A DNA stretch of 43,379 bases from Acidobacteriaceae bacterium (GTDB taxonomy: Bacteria > Acidobacteriota > Terriglobia > Terriglobales > Acidobacteriaceae): NCBI GenBank assembly GCA_003132445.1, contig PKXU01000108.1:5008-48386 (forward strand), in the 5' to 3' direction. Positions 8,576-16,422 of this stretch are shown piece by piece (position 1 is the first letter of the stretch; each line of letters starts with the position of its first letter). The notes under the pieces are model-generated. The model saw nothing but the letters and a program-made list of their open reading frames with translations, did no database searches and was not told where the DNA came from. The position numbers and the translations under genes were made by a program.

Positions 8576-8893
8576 CTACTTCTGCAGGCTGCGAATGTAG
8601 GTCACAATCGTTTTCACTTGGTCAGGAGCCAGACTCTTCACGGAGCCGGGATGCTTCGCGGTCTGGTTGATGGACTTGGCCAGATCATCATCGGAAGCTT
8701 TCTTGGCGTCACCCGAAACCAGGCTCGGAATTTTGGCGGCGGGCTTGCCGGTCGCATCCGCGCCGTGGCACATGGCACTTTTGGATTGGTAGATAGCGGC
8801 TCCGTCATCGGCAGCCCATGACAGATTGGGTATCAGTACGAACAGTGCTACAGCAATTGTCATCACCAGCATTACCAGCTTTGTCGTCTTCAT
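8576..8893 (-). CDS. Small periplasmic cytochrome c-like protein with SxxCH heme motif
   Basis: A 105-residue protein with a Sec signal peptide (about 1-27, ending SWA) and a single cytochrome c domain. The heme motif reads SAMCHG instead of CAMCHG: the first cysteine is serine (codon AGT; TGT would be Cys). Near the C-terminus, where homologues have the axial Met in a KMP context, it has KHP. If the sequence is right, heme would be held by one thioether, possibly with His as sixth ligand. The C-terminal helix DQVKTIVTYIRSLQK is typical of the family. It lies between the hydrogenase operon and the ferredoxin operon on the same strand, with a CRP/FNR-like box upstream. It may be a soluble electron carrier, or a degenerate one. 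Confidence 0.85.
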   Translation of the reverse strand: MKTTKLVMLVMTIAVALFVLIPNLSWAADDGAAIYQSKSAMCHGADATGKPAAKIPSLVSGDAKKASDDDLAKSINQTAKHPGSVKSLAPDQVKTIVTYIRSLQK

Positions 8894-9039
8894 AATTTCG
8901 TATTCTCTCTTCCTGTAAAAGTTTGCAACCCTATGAGAGCAACGATGATACGTGCGAAAGTAACCTTCAAAGATATGTAAGAACTCAGCAACGGCATCGC
9001 TGTCCTGATGAGAGTTTCAACGCTGAATAAAGTAGGTGC

Positions 9040-9055
9040 AGTGACCCCAATCACC
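9040..9055. promoter_or_regulatory. CRP/FNR-like box upstream of the cytochrome gene
   Basis: AGTGACCCCAATCACC is a GTGA-N6-TCAC palindrome, the half-site arrangement of CRP/FNR-family operators. It is located about 150 bp upstream of the cytochrome start and shares its outer A/C bases with the box upstream of hybO (15171-15186). Confidence 0.42.
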
Positions 9056-9115
9056 TAACTTCGTGCGTCTGGGGGCTAGAGAGTGAATCCTGGGACGAAG
9101 AACGGTTTCGCGCGG

Positions 9116-9664
9116 TTAGAACGAAAGTAATCGTAGCGGTTGTTCTTCGCCCGCCCACCAGATGCCCGGTTCGCGCGGGTGTTCCCGACGTCGATACTCG
9201 ACATGCAAGCGATCGAGTTCCTCTAAGACAACCGCGATGGCCTTATCCAACGACGCTCTCACAGGCTCGCTGAGGGTGCAGCCGACATTACAGGACTCAG
9301 CTTTTATTCCTACAAGAAGCACATCCGTGGGCGCGATGGCAAAGAAGCGGGCACTGAGTAGTGCGTCAACGAGGGCAGGAGAATGCGGATCCATGCGCAC
9401 GGCGGGACGCTGCCGCAAGATCTCTTCTTTGCGGTAGAGCAGCACCGTTCCCGGCGCCGCGTCGGTCTCGACGGAATCGATCAGAATGACGGCATCGGTT
9501 GCCGAGATCTGATCGATCAAATCCAGAGCCGGGGTTCCCAGGTCGATTACTTCCACGCGTTCCGCAAATTCGTAACGGGACGCTAGCAGCAGCGCCAGGT
9601 ACGGGCCCACCCCGTCATCCCCCAGCAAGACATTGCCGATCCCCCCGATGATCACCTTCTTCAT
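9116..9664 (-). CDS. hybD: Hydrogenase maturation endopeptidase (HybD family)
   Basis: A 182-residue cytoplasmic protease that removes the C-terminal peptide of the nickel-loaded large subunit. It begins MKKVIIGGIGNVLLGDDGVG, the family's N-terminal nickel-binding region. LIDSVETDAAPGTV and DPHSPALVDALLSA hold the second acidic and the histidine ligand positions. The frame extends upstream, but the ATG at 9664 is chosen because it overlaps the hybC stop (ATGA) and begins exactly at the conserved N-terminus. The neighbour's C-terminal motif DPCMACACH followed by 15 residues is its expected substrate. hypA-F and other maturation genes are not in the window. Confidence 0.93.
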   Translation of the reverse strand: MKKVIIGGIGNVLLGDDGVGPYLALLLASRYEFAERVEVIDLGTPALDLIDQISATDAVILIDSVETDAAPGTVLLYRKEEILRQRPAVRMDPHSPALVDALLSARFFAIAPTDVLLVGIKAESCNVGCTLSEPVRASLDKAIAVVLEELDRLHVEYRRREHPREPGIWWAGEEQPLRLLSF

Positions 9665-11359
9665 AACACTTTTACCTGGGCGATCTCTCGGCCTGAAGGA
9701 TCGAAGGTGTGACAAGCGCAGGCCATGCAGGGGTCGAACGAGTGCACAGTGCGTAGCACTTCGAGGGGTTCCTCAGGCCGCGCCAGCGGAGTATTCAGCA
9801 ACGAGGCTTCATAGGGGCCACGTGCATCTGCATGGTCGCGTGGGCTGGCATTCCAGGTGGAGGGAACGACGGCCTGGTAGTTCTTAATCTTTTCGTCCTT
9901 AATCACGATCCAGTGCGACAAGGTGCCTCGCGGGGCTTCATGCGTTCCAACACCTTCTACTTCGTGACTCGGAAACACTGGCTGGTTGTGAACCGTGTAG
10001 TCGCCTTTCGCGATATTGTCGGTTAAAAGCTGCAAATGTTTTTGCGCGAGTTCCGCCAACATGCAGGCTCGGATCGCGCGCGGCGTGGCGCCCCAGCGTG
10101 GAATGCAACATAGCCGGAGTCACCTGAACCCCGCCGACGGCCTGCACCTTACTGATGGCAAGATTTGTATATTTGAGGGTGAGGGGATGGCCTTGTGCGT
10201 ATCCTACCAGCACCTGCGCCAGCGGACCGACTTGCATGGGCTGATCGTTGAAGCGCGGCGCTTTGACCCATGAATATTTCTGATCTCCATTCCAGCCAGT
10301 GAACTCAGGCTCGGTTTCTCCGACCCAGGGATGAAGCGGCTTTCCGCCTTGATAGTAGGCACGCGTTACATCTTCGCTGACAGAATCGCGAAACACTTTG
10401 TCCGATGCAGTCTGGAAGGGATGGGCACCCGCGATATCTCCGTTCATGATGTAGCCGCCGGGAAGATCATAGGAACTGCCTGCGCTGTCCAGCGGCAGAT
10501 CGGGCACGGCAAGGTAGTTCTTTACGCCGCTGCCAATCTTGAACCAGTCGGGATACATAGCTGCAACGGCGCAAACATCCACCACGTAAACTTCGTTGAT
10601 GAAGCGCACAACTTCCTCGAGCAAATCGCGAATCTGCTCGAGGCGATTCATGTTCAACGCAGTTGCGCTGTCCAGGTCGATCGCGTTGGCCACGCCTCCA
10701 ACCGTCAGGTTCTGAATGTGCGGCGTCTTCGATCCGAAGATTCCGACCACCTGCAGGGCCTTGCGCTGATATTCCAGTGCCTGAATGTAATGCGAGAACG
10801 CTAGCAGGTTCACTTCTGGAGAAAGCCGCATCGCCGGATGTCCCCAGTAGCCGTTCGTGAAGATCCCGAGCTGGCCGCTGTTGGCGACTGCCTTGACCCG
10901 ATCTTGCGCGGCCTTGAACTCATTGCGGGAGTTGCGCGTCCAGGGAGACAGACTTTCCGCCAGCTTCGCGGTCTGATCGGGATCGGCACTGGGAATCCGC
11001 ATGATGTCGACCCAATCGAGCGCAGATAATTGATAAAAGTGAACGATGTGATCGTGAAGCGCATGCGCAATCAGAATCAGATTGCGGATGTACTGGGCGT
11101 TGAGCGGAACTTCGAGCTTTAAGGCATCTTCCACCGCCCGCACGCTCGCCATAGCATGCACCGTGGTGCATACGCCGCAGAAGCGCTGGGTGAAAAGCCA
11201 GGCGTCGCGGGGGTCGCGGCCATTGAGAATTTTCTCGATGCCGCGCCACATGGTGCAGGAAGCCCACGCATTGCTGACCGCATTGTTGTCGACTTCGACA
11301 TCGATGCGAAGGTGGCCTTCGATTCTGGTAATTGGGTCGATGGTGATTCGTTTTGACAT
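9661..11359 (-). pseudogene. hybC: [NiFe]-hydrogenase large subunit HybC, interrupted by a frameshift
   Basis: Catalytic subunit for H2 oxidation. The first frame (from ATG 11359) has MSKRITIDPITRIEGHLR and the N-terminal nickel-binding motif RFCGVCTTVH (Cys61, Cys64). The second frame, ending at 9661, carries the C-terminal motif SFDPCMACACH and the 15-residue tail removed by HybD. The two meet at a CG dinucleotide tract (10075-10082), where the frame must shift by +1 (or two bases are missing). With the shift, the product is about 566 residues, the normal family length. Without it, translation runs to 9938 and loses both C-terminal nickel ligands. The rest of the gene shows no decay, so a sequencing or assembly slip, a very recent mutation, or recoding are all possible. 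It sits between hybB and hybD. Confidence 0.9.
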
Positions 11360-11370
11360 GAGGCCTGCTC

Positions 11371-12741
11371 TTAGTCGGAGTCTGTTAGTTCAAGTTGTTG
11401 TTCTCGTTCAAGTTCGTCATCGCTGAAAAATCCATGCTCGAAATAGCCCGTCCAGCGAATGTAGGGTCTGCGGAAGCGGAAATAGGCCGCCATGTTATGC
11501 CACTCCTGCAGCGGAGCGGGAAGAATGCCAAACCGCTTCACCACAAGAAGAAATCCCGCAACCCCCATGCAAATGAAGCCGAATGACACCAGGATTTCAA
11601 TGGTGGTGGGGAAGTACAGCGACTCGGGATTGGGCCGAAAAGCCAGCGTGGTGGGACTGAAACGATAGATCATGCCGCCCAGAGAACTAAGCACATATCC
11701 GAGGAACATGGTTTGCGTCTTGTGCGTGCGCAGGGAACGCCAAAGCATCCAGCCGCCACCGGCAATCAGAAAAGTTTCCAGCCAGAACACTCCGGCAAAG
11801 CGATCGGCATGAAAAGCGGTGCCAAGCGCTCCGCGGAATACGATGTCCAGCAGGCGCAGTCCGAGCCAGCCGAAGATCAGCCACGCTGTGATGCGAGCGG
11901 CCTCGTCAAGAATCTCCATGTCCATGGCCCGCTTCCACATTACGCAACACAACATGGTGGCTCCCGCGACGCAGCCAAACGACATGAAGCTGGCCGCACC
12001 CAGGTACAGCAAAGGCAGCCATGGACTTTGCCACAAAGGATGGACACGTTCCCCGGCCAGCAACATCAATGCGCCCAGCGACGATTGGTGCATGCCCGGC
12101 AGAAGATAAGCCGCGGCAATGATCCAGGGGAAGAAATAATGGAGCCGGCGTTCGAATTTCTCTACGCCCGGCCGCAGGCGGGAATCAAAGTACCAGAGCC
12201 GCTCCAGCACCGGAGGAATGTTCTCGATGGCCAGGGGAATCGTGGCGTAAATCGACATGCAGATCGCCACCTCGGCCAGAGGCGAATGCATATTCCATTT
12301 CCAGGGGAAGACGATCCAATAAAAGTTCCACGGGCGGCCGGCATCGATGCCCAGCAATAGCAGGCCACAAGCGTACGCCAGAAAGCTGGTCAGCAGAGCC
12401 ATACGCATTAAGGCATGCAGGCGCTTGCGGCGGAAAACCCACGGCGCAATTCCTACCGCGAAAGCTCCTGACCCCAAGCCGGTGAGGACCATCACATTGA
12501 AAGTCTTCCAAATTCCCCAGCCATAAGCATCGTTCATGCCACTGACCGGACCCAAACCCGCTAGTTCGCGGTAGCCCGTTAACACAAATGCCAAACCGGT
12601 CATGGCAAGCAACGCGACAAAAAACCGGTTTACAACCGGGAAACCGTACACTGGCACCGCACGTTCCCAGCGAGGTTTACTTGCGGCTGCATTCGCGAGG
12701 AGCCGGCTTCCAGTTTGAGTGTCCAGAGTTGCGGTGCTCAT
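11371..12741 (-). CDS. hybB: Hydrogenase membrane subunit HybB (NrfD family)
   Basis: A 456-residue polytopic protein of the NrfD/HybB family with about ten membrane segments. It includes the family-typical DAYGWGIWKTFNVMV, LLLGIDAGRPWNFYW and MHQSSLGALMLLAGER motifs. It anchors the periplasmic HybOC-HybA complex and passes electrons to the quinone pool. Its ATG overlaps the hybA stop by 4 bp and hybC follows 11 bp after its stop. A 60-residue cytoplasmic-looking C-terminal tail (RFRRPYIRW ... QQLELTDSD) is longer than in the shorter paralogue at 6276-7457. Confidence 0.93.
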   Translation of the reverse strand: MSTATLDTQTGSRLLANAAASKPRWERAVPVYGFPVVNRFFVALLAMTGLAFVLTGYRELAGLGPVSGMNDAYGWGIWKTFNVMVLTGLGSGAFAVGIAPWVFRRKRLHALMRMALLTSFLAYACGLLLLGIDAGRPWNFYWIVFPWKWNMHSPLAEVAICMSIYATIPLAIENIPPVLERLWYFDSRLRPGVEKFERRLHYFFPWIIAAAYLLPGMHQSSLGALMLLAGERVHPLWQSPWLPLLYLGAASFMSFGCVAGATMLCCVMWKRAMDMEILDEAARITAWLIFGWLGLRLLDIVFRGALGTAFHADRFAGVFWLETFLIAGGGWMLWRSLRTHKTQTMFLGYVLSSLGGMIYRFSPTTLAFRPNPESLYFPTTIEILVSFGFICMGVAGFLLVVKRFGILPAPLQEWHNMAAYFRFRRPYIRWTGYFEHGFFSDDELEREQQLELTDSD

Positions 12742-13664
12742 AGTTGCGCTCTCAATCCGGTCTCTTTTTCGTGTTCATGAGCTTCCTGCTCGTGACCTTT
12801 CAAGCTTTTGCGAATTACCTGCACCAGGCTGACGTACAGCACTGCCGGCAGCGCGAAATACTGGTAAAGGCGTCTCTGCCAGCGCAGCGTTCTCGCGGGG
12901 ACAGATTCCGGTCCTAACTCGGGCAGGCCCAGTTTTTCGAAGGCAACGCGAGAGAGATACAGCGATTGCGTACCGCCGTTGTCCTTTTCTCCATACACAC
13001 GACCCTGGTAATAGCGGCCGGGCTCTTTTTTAATGCGGCTGTGTGCCTCCGAGAGCAGGACGGTTCTTGGACCGAAGATGACCGCGCCCGTGGGACAGAC
13101 GCTGGTGCATCCCGGTTGCAGCCCTTTTTCCAGGCGCGGGCTGCACAACTCGCACTTGGTTACGCGCGGATTGAATCCCATCCATTGAAAACGCGGCACG
13201 TGATAAGGGCACGTAATCGTGCAGTATCGGCACCCGATACATTTGTCTGAATCCCACTTCACGATGCCGCTTTCCGGATCCTTATGAAGAGCCTGGAACG
13301 GGCATCCCGCGGCGCAGGCAGGGTCAAGGCAGTGCATGCACTGCCGTTTCACATAGGAGAATGCAGAACCATCTTCAGGCTTATAGAGCTTGATAACATT
13401 GCGAGTGAGATCATTCAGGTCGGAGGGCGCCTGATGCAGCTGGTCGCCGCGAGTGTCGGGCGGAGTATCGTTGGCTTCCGCGCAGGCAGCGACACAGGCC
13501 TTGCAGCCGATGCAGATGCTGGCATCGTAGAGCAGGCCGACGGCGGCACTGGGAATAGGAATGGTCTCCGCTTGTAGCGTTTCAGCGCCCACCGTAAGGG
13601 CAACCGCCGCCGGAATTCCCGCCTTGCCGATGCTGACAAAGAGTTCTCGCCGAGTGATCGCCAC
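12738..13664 (-). CDS. hybA: Hydrogenase iron-sulfur subunit HybA with Tat signal
   Basis: A 308-residue four-cluster ferredoxin. Starting at the GTG at 13664, the protein opens with TRRELFVSIGKAGIPAAVAL, a twin-arginine signal, followed by clusters CIGCKACVAAC, CMHCLDPACAAGCP, CIGCRYCTITCP and CELCSPRLEKGLQPGCTSVCP. A hydrophobic C-terminal segment (LYQYFALPAVLYVSLVQVI) resembles the membrane anchor of E. coli HybA. The open frame continues far upstream into hybO, but the Tat motif and the 1-bp spacing after the hybO stop fix the start. It relays electrons from the small subunit to HybB. Confidence 0.93.
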   Translation of the reverse strand: MAITRRELFVSIGKAGIPAAVALTVGAETLQAETIPIPSAAVGLLYDASICIGCKACVAACAEANDTPPDTRGDQLHQAPSDLNDLTRNVIKLYKPEDGSAFSYVKRQCMHCLDPACAAGCPFQALHKDPESGIVKWDSDKCIGCRYCTITCPYHVPRFQWMGFNPRVTKCELCSPRLEKGLQPGCTSVCPTGAVIFGPRTVLLSEAHSRIKKEPGRYYQGRVYGEKDNGGTQSLYLSRVAFEKLGLPELGPESVPARTLRWQRRLYQYFALPAVLYVSLVQVIRKSLKGHEQEAHEHEKETGLRAQL

Positions 13665-13665
13665 A

Positions 13666-14892
13666 TTAGCTCTCTTTCTTATGGGGGAGCGGCTTATCGG
13701 GTCGAGGCTTATCGGGTAGTGATGCGGACGACGGTTTGAGAGTCTCGGCATGTGCGCGGTCCACCTCGAGTCGTTCCGCGCCCGCCTCCTGGCTGCTCTG
13801 GAAACGCTGCGACGCGACCCACGTCGCGCCCCCGGCGGCCCCCGCAATCGCGCCCACTAATGCCGCTGCTCCTACTTTGATTCCTCCCACGGCGCTATAA
13901 ATAGGAGGATAAGTGTCGGGGGGAGTGGCCAGATGAATCGGAACAGTTTCGAATGTGCCCATTCGCCAAACCACGCTCTTTTCTGTGCAGCCCAAGCACG
14001 GTGCGCCGATCCCAATGGGCCACACGCCTGGAATCTCGTTGAAGTGCCGGGTGGAACAGGAGGCGTGAGTAACCGGGCCTTTGCAGCCCAACTTGTAGAG
14101 GCACCAGCCTTGGCGGTGGCCGGCATCGCCGAATGCAAGGGCAAACCGGCCGGCATCAAAGTGCGCCCGGCGCGGGCAATTCTCGTGGATCACGCGGTCG
14201 TAGGCGAATTTGGGACGGCTTAACTCATCCATCTCCGGCAACTTACCCATCGTGACATATTCCAGAACAACTGCCAGCAGGTTGTAAGGATTGGGTGGAC
14301 AGCCCGGCAGGTTGATAATCGGCTTGCCCGAGACCACGAAATTAACACCGACCGCCCCAGTGGGATTTGGCTCCGCGGACGGCACTCCACCCCACGATGC
14401 GCAGGAGCCGATGGCGATTACCGCGGCGGACTGGGCTGCAACTTCTCTCACCACTTGAACCGCCGGTCTGCCCGCTAGTTGCATGTACACGCCGTCGTCC
14501 CGAGTTGGAATTGCGCCCTCAACCACCAGCACATACTTGCCGGCATTGTCCGAGATGGCCGAGTTCAGCGCAGCTTCAGCCTGCGCACCGGAGGCCGCCA
14601 TCAAGGTTTCGTGATAGTCGAGAGAAATAACATCGAGGATCAGGTGGGCAACATCAGGAGCGGAGGTACGCAGCAGGGTCTCGGTGCATCCTGTGCAATC
14701 CTGAAAATGCAGCCAGATCACAGATGGCCGCTTTGTCTTTCCGATCGTTGCTGCCATCTGGTGCAGCGTTTTGCCGGTCAGCGACATTCCGACCGGAGCC
14801 GTCGCCATCAGCACGCTGCAAAATTGGAGGAAACTTCTTCGGGAGACCCCGCTCGCCTGCAGATGTTCTGCTATGGTCGGATGCTTGGACAT
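13666..14892 (-). CDS. hybO: [NiFe]-hydrogenase small subunit HybO
   Basis: A 408-residue electron-transfer subunit. The Tat signal SRRSFLQFCSVL (residues 18-29) exports the folded heterodimer. Ligands for the proximal cluster are seen in DCTGCTE, GSCASWGG and PGCPPNP. The distal cluster His/Cys ligands lie in IHENCPRRAHF, QGWCLYKLGC, and the medial cluster in SCSTRHFN and APCLGCTE. A Gly/Ala-rich hydrophobic stretch near the C-terminus (VGAAALVGAIAGAAGG) is a likely membrane anchor. It is followed by an unusually long charged tail of about 50 residues with a repeated DKP motif. The SD AGGAAGG precedes the ATG. It heads the hybOABCD operon, in the gene order of E. coli hydrogenase 2. Confidence 0.95.
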   Translation of the reverse strand: MSKHPTIAEHLQASGVSRRSFLQFCSVLMATAPVGMSLTGKTLHQMAATIGKTKRPSVIWLHFQDCTGCTETLLRTSAPDVAHLILDVISLDYHETLMAASGAQAEAALNSAISDNAGKYVLVVEGAIPTRDDGVYMQLAGRPAVQVVREVAAQSAAVIAIGSCASWGGVPSAEPNPTGAVGVNFVVSGKPIINLPGCPPNPYNLLAVVLEYVTMGKLPEMDELSRPKFAYDRVIHENCPRRAHFDAGRFALAFGDAGHRQGWCLYKLGCKGPVTHASCSTRHFNEIPGVWPIGIGAPCLGCTEKSVVWRMGTFETVPIHLATPPDTYPPIYSAVGGIKVGAAALVGAIAGAAGGATWVASQRFQSSQEAGAERLEVDRAHAETLKPSSASLPDKPRPDKPLPHKKES

Positions 14893-15170
14893 GGGGCGCG
14901 CCTTCCTGCGGATGAATTATCCCGAAGCTTGAGCCGGAATATTCTTGCCAAGCGAAGTCGTGTTCGGGAAGTTCAAAAAACCGCAGGAACTGTGGAAGAG
15001 GCCGACGGTCGCGCCATGTCACTGAATAATGTAAGAATCAATGCACTTCGTGCGCGTTAGTCGGTTGCTCTCCTGTCTGCCAGTTTTCCTGCGGTCCCAG
15101 TGGAATCTTCCGGTCGGCGGCAACCCGGGATTAACGAAACTATTTATCGCTTGTATCAGTTATTTCAATC
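14893..15170 (-). promoter_or_regulatory. Leader of the hybOABCD operon with candidate -10 element
   Basis: This is the non-coding stretch between hybO and its CRP/FNR-like box. On the minus strand a -10-like GATAAA lies at 15148-15143. It would give a start near 15136 and place the box centre near -42, the spacing of class II CRP/FNR activation. The predicted leader is about 240 nt. No sigma54 GG-N10-GC match was found here. Promoter assignment is inference from spacing. Confidence 0.38.
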
Positions 15171-15186
15171 AGTGATTGCGATCACC
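15171..15186. promoter_or_regulatory. CRP/FNR-like box upstream of the hydrogenase operon
   Basis: AGTGATTGCGATCACC is a palindrome that fits both GTGA-N6-TCAC and the FNR form TTGAT-N4-ATCAA with only the outermost base of each half changed. It lies about 280 bp before hybO and 370 bp before the divergent PEP-CTERM gene. The spacing to a -10-like element favours the hydrogenase operon. Confidence 0.48.
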
Positions 15187-15556
15187 GATCAATGTGCGTG
15201 CGCCCCGATCTAAGATCCGAGGAGATCGTGCGCGAGCGCGGCCCACTCCAGTGATGCGTCCTATACCTGGTGATGCATTCCTGTACTCTTTCTCGTGTAT
15301 CGATTCCTCCGGCGCAACTCCAATCTTGGTTAGGCTGCGCACTCTGTAGTGTTACTAAATGGTGGTTACTAAAAGGGGGTACGACCGTCGCGCCTCGAAT
15401 GAAAGTTCTCCCGTTGTGTGCAAGGGATTGCACCGCCCGTCGTTCCTTTGCGCCTAAGTCCCGCATTCCCGGAGCTGTGGCGATGGTTATCGCCATGCTT
15501 GGAAGATAGGCAGCGCTGGAGCGTAGAAACCTGATCTCCGGCGGAGGAGTCAATCG
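15187..15556. other. Upstream region of the PEP-CTERM gene
   Basis: No gene is recognised. A short hairpin GGCGAT-GGTT-ATCGCC occurs around 15478-15493, in the leader of the downstream gene. A poor sigma54-like match (GG 15378, GC 15390) was seen but is not called. Confidence 0.3.
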
Positions 15557-16222
15557 ATGAGGTTACTTCGCAGTGCACGATTTTTTCTTTTTATTCTGGC
15601 TATCTTCTCGATGTGCGCCGGTGCGGCGTTCGCCAATTCGACCGTCGATATGCAATTGGTTAGCGTGGGTGGAAACAATGCCGGAGGCGTCTACACTTAT
15701 CCATACAACTTTTCGATCAATGGCGGGGCACCGATACCGCTGATCTGCGATACCTACGACAACGAAGTTACGATCGGGGAAACCTGGAAGGCCCAAGTGG
15801 TGGGACTGCAAAGTGGAGATGGGCTCTTTGGCAACCAGCTGCTCGATTACAGAGCGGCGGCGCTGATCTTCAACAGCATTCTTAACGGCACGGTGAATGT
15901 GAATGTGGGTAACTTCGCGATCTGGGGTCTTTTCTCGAGCAATGCGCAGGGCTCCTCTTATTTCCAATCGAGCGGCGCGGGTGCGATCGATGAGCAATAC
16001 TTGGCTTGGGCGGGAAGCGCGCCCAACAGCGTATTCAGAGACTTTGTTCTTTATGTGCCAGTAGCTGGTACACAGTCAGCGAATGGCACGCCGCAGGAAT
16101 ATGTTGCATTCGCGCCAGTAATCCCAGAGCCAGTCCCGGAACCAGGATCGATGGTTCTGTTTGGTACCGGCATGATCTCGCTGGCTGGATTGGTTCACCG
16201 CAAGTTCAAGAAGCAAAGCTGA
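15557..16222 (+). CDS. PEP-CTERM sorting-domain exported protein
   Basis: A 221-residue secreted protein with a Sec signal peptide (about 1-27, ending AAFA). The body is Asn/Gly/Ser-rich without recognised enzymatic motifs. The C-terminal PEP-CTERM signal is VPEPGSMVLFGTGMISLAG followed by a basic tail HRKFKKQS. Such tails are recognised by exosortase, which is not encoded in the window, and the proteins are usually surface or exopolysaccharide-associated. The SD GGAGGAG precedes the ATG. A tandem 21-bp duplication and intrinsic terminator follow 40 bp after the stop. Confidence 0.9.
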   Translation: MRLLRSARFFLFILAIFSMCAGAAFANSTVDMQLVSVGGNNAGGVYTYPYNFSINGGAPIPLICDTYDNEVTIGETWKAQVVGLQSGDGLFGNQLLDYRAAALIFNSILNGTVNVNVGNFAIWGLFSSNAQGSSYFQSSGAGAIDEQYLAWAGSAPNSVFRDFVLYVPVAGTQSANGTPQEYVAFAPVIPEPVPEPGSMVLFGTGMISLAGLVHRKFKKQS

Positions 16223-16260
16223 AGCGAATCTCAGGAAAATAAACGCACACCCTAGCCCGC

Positions 16261-16302
16261 GCTAAAAAAGCCGTTCCGATGGCTAAAAAAGCCGTTCCGA
16301 TG
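16261..16302. repeat. Exact tandem duplication of a 21-bp terminator arm
   Basis: The 21 bases starting GCTAAAAAAGCCG at 16261 recur exactly at 16282-16302. Each copy contains the upstream arm (AAAAAAGCCGTTC) of the terminator stem whose single downstream arm is at 16320-16331, so two alternative stems could form. Confidence 0.85.
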
Positions 16303-16332
16303 GAGAGATGACCTCTGCCGAACGGCTTTTTC
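16285..16332 (+). terminator. Intrinsic terminator after the PEP-CTERM gene
   Basis: GCCGTTC (about 16291-16297) pairs with GAACGGC (16320-16326), followed by TTTTTCTTCT. The A-run before the left arm makes the element bidirectional in appearance. Confidence 0.72.
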
Positions 16333-16422
16333 TTCTAACGTCCGGTCCGCCGCTCGGTGTCCCGTCGTTTTAGATTCGCATCCTTTGCGCCCAACCTTTA
16401 ATCTAAGTGGGAGAATTGACCC

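Noticed and set aside
12482-12495. A fourth GTGA-N6-TCAC palindrome
   Set aside because: It lies inside hybB coding sequence (VMVLTG region) and is best explained as a chance match.
15378-15391. Sigma54-like GG-N10-GC upstream of the PEP-CTERM gene
   Set aside because: Only about 8 of 12 informative positions match and TT of the -12 element is TC. It is too weak to call, although PEP-CTERM genes are known to be under sigma54 control in some bacteria.
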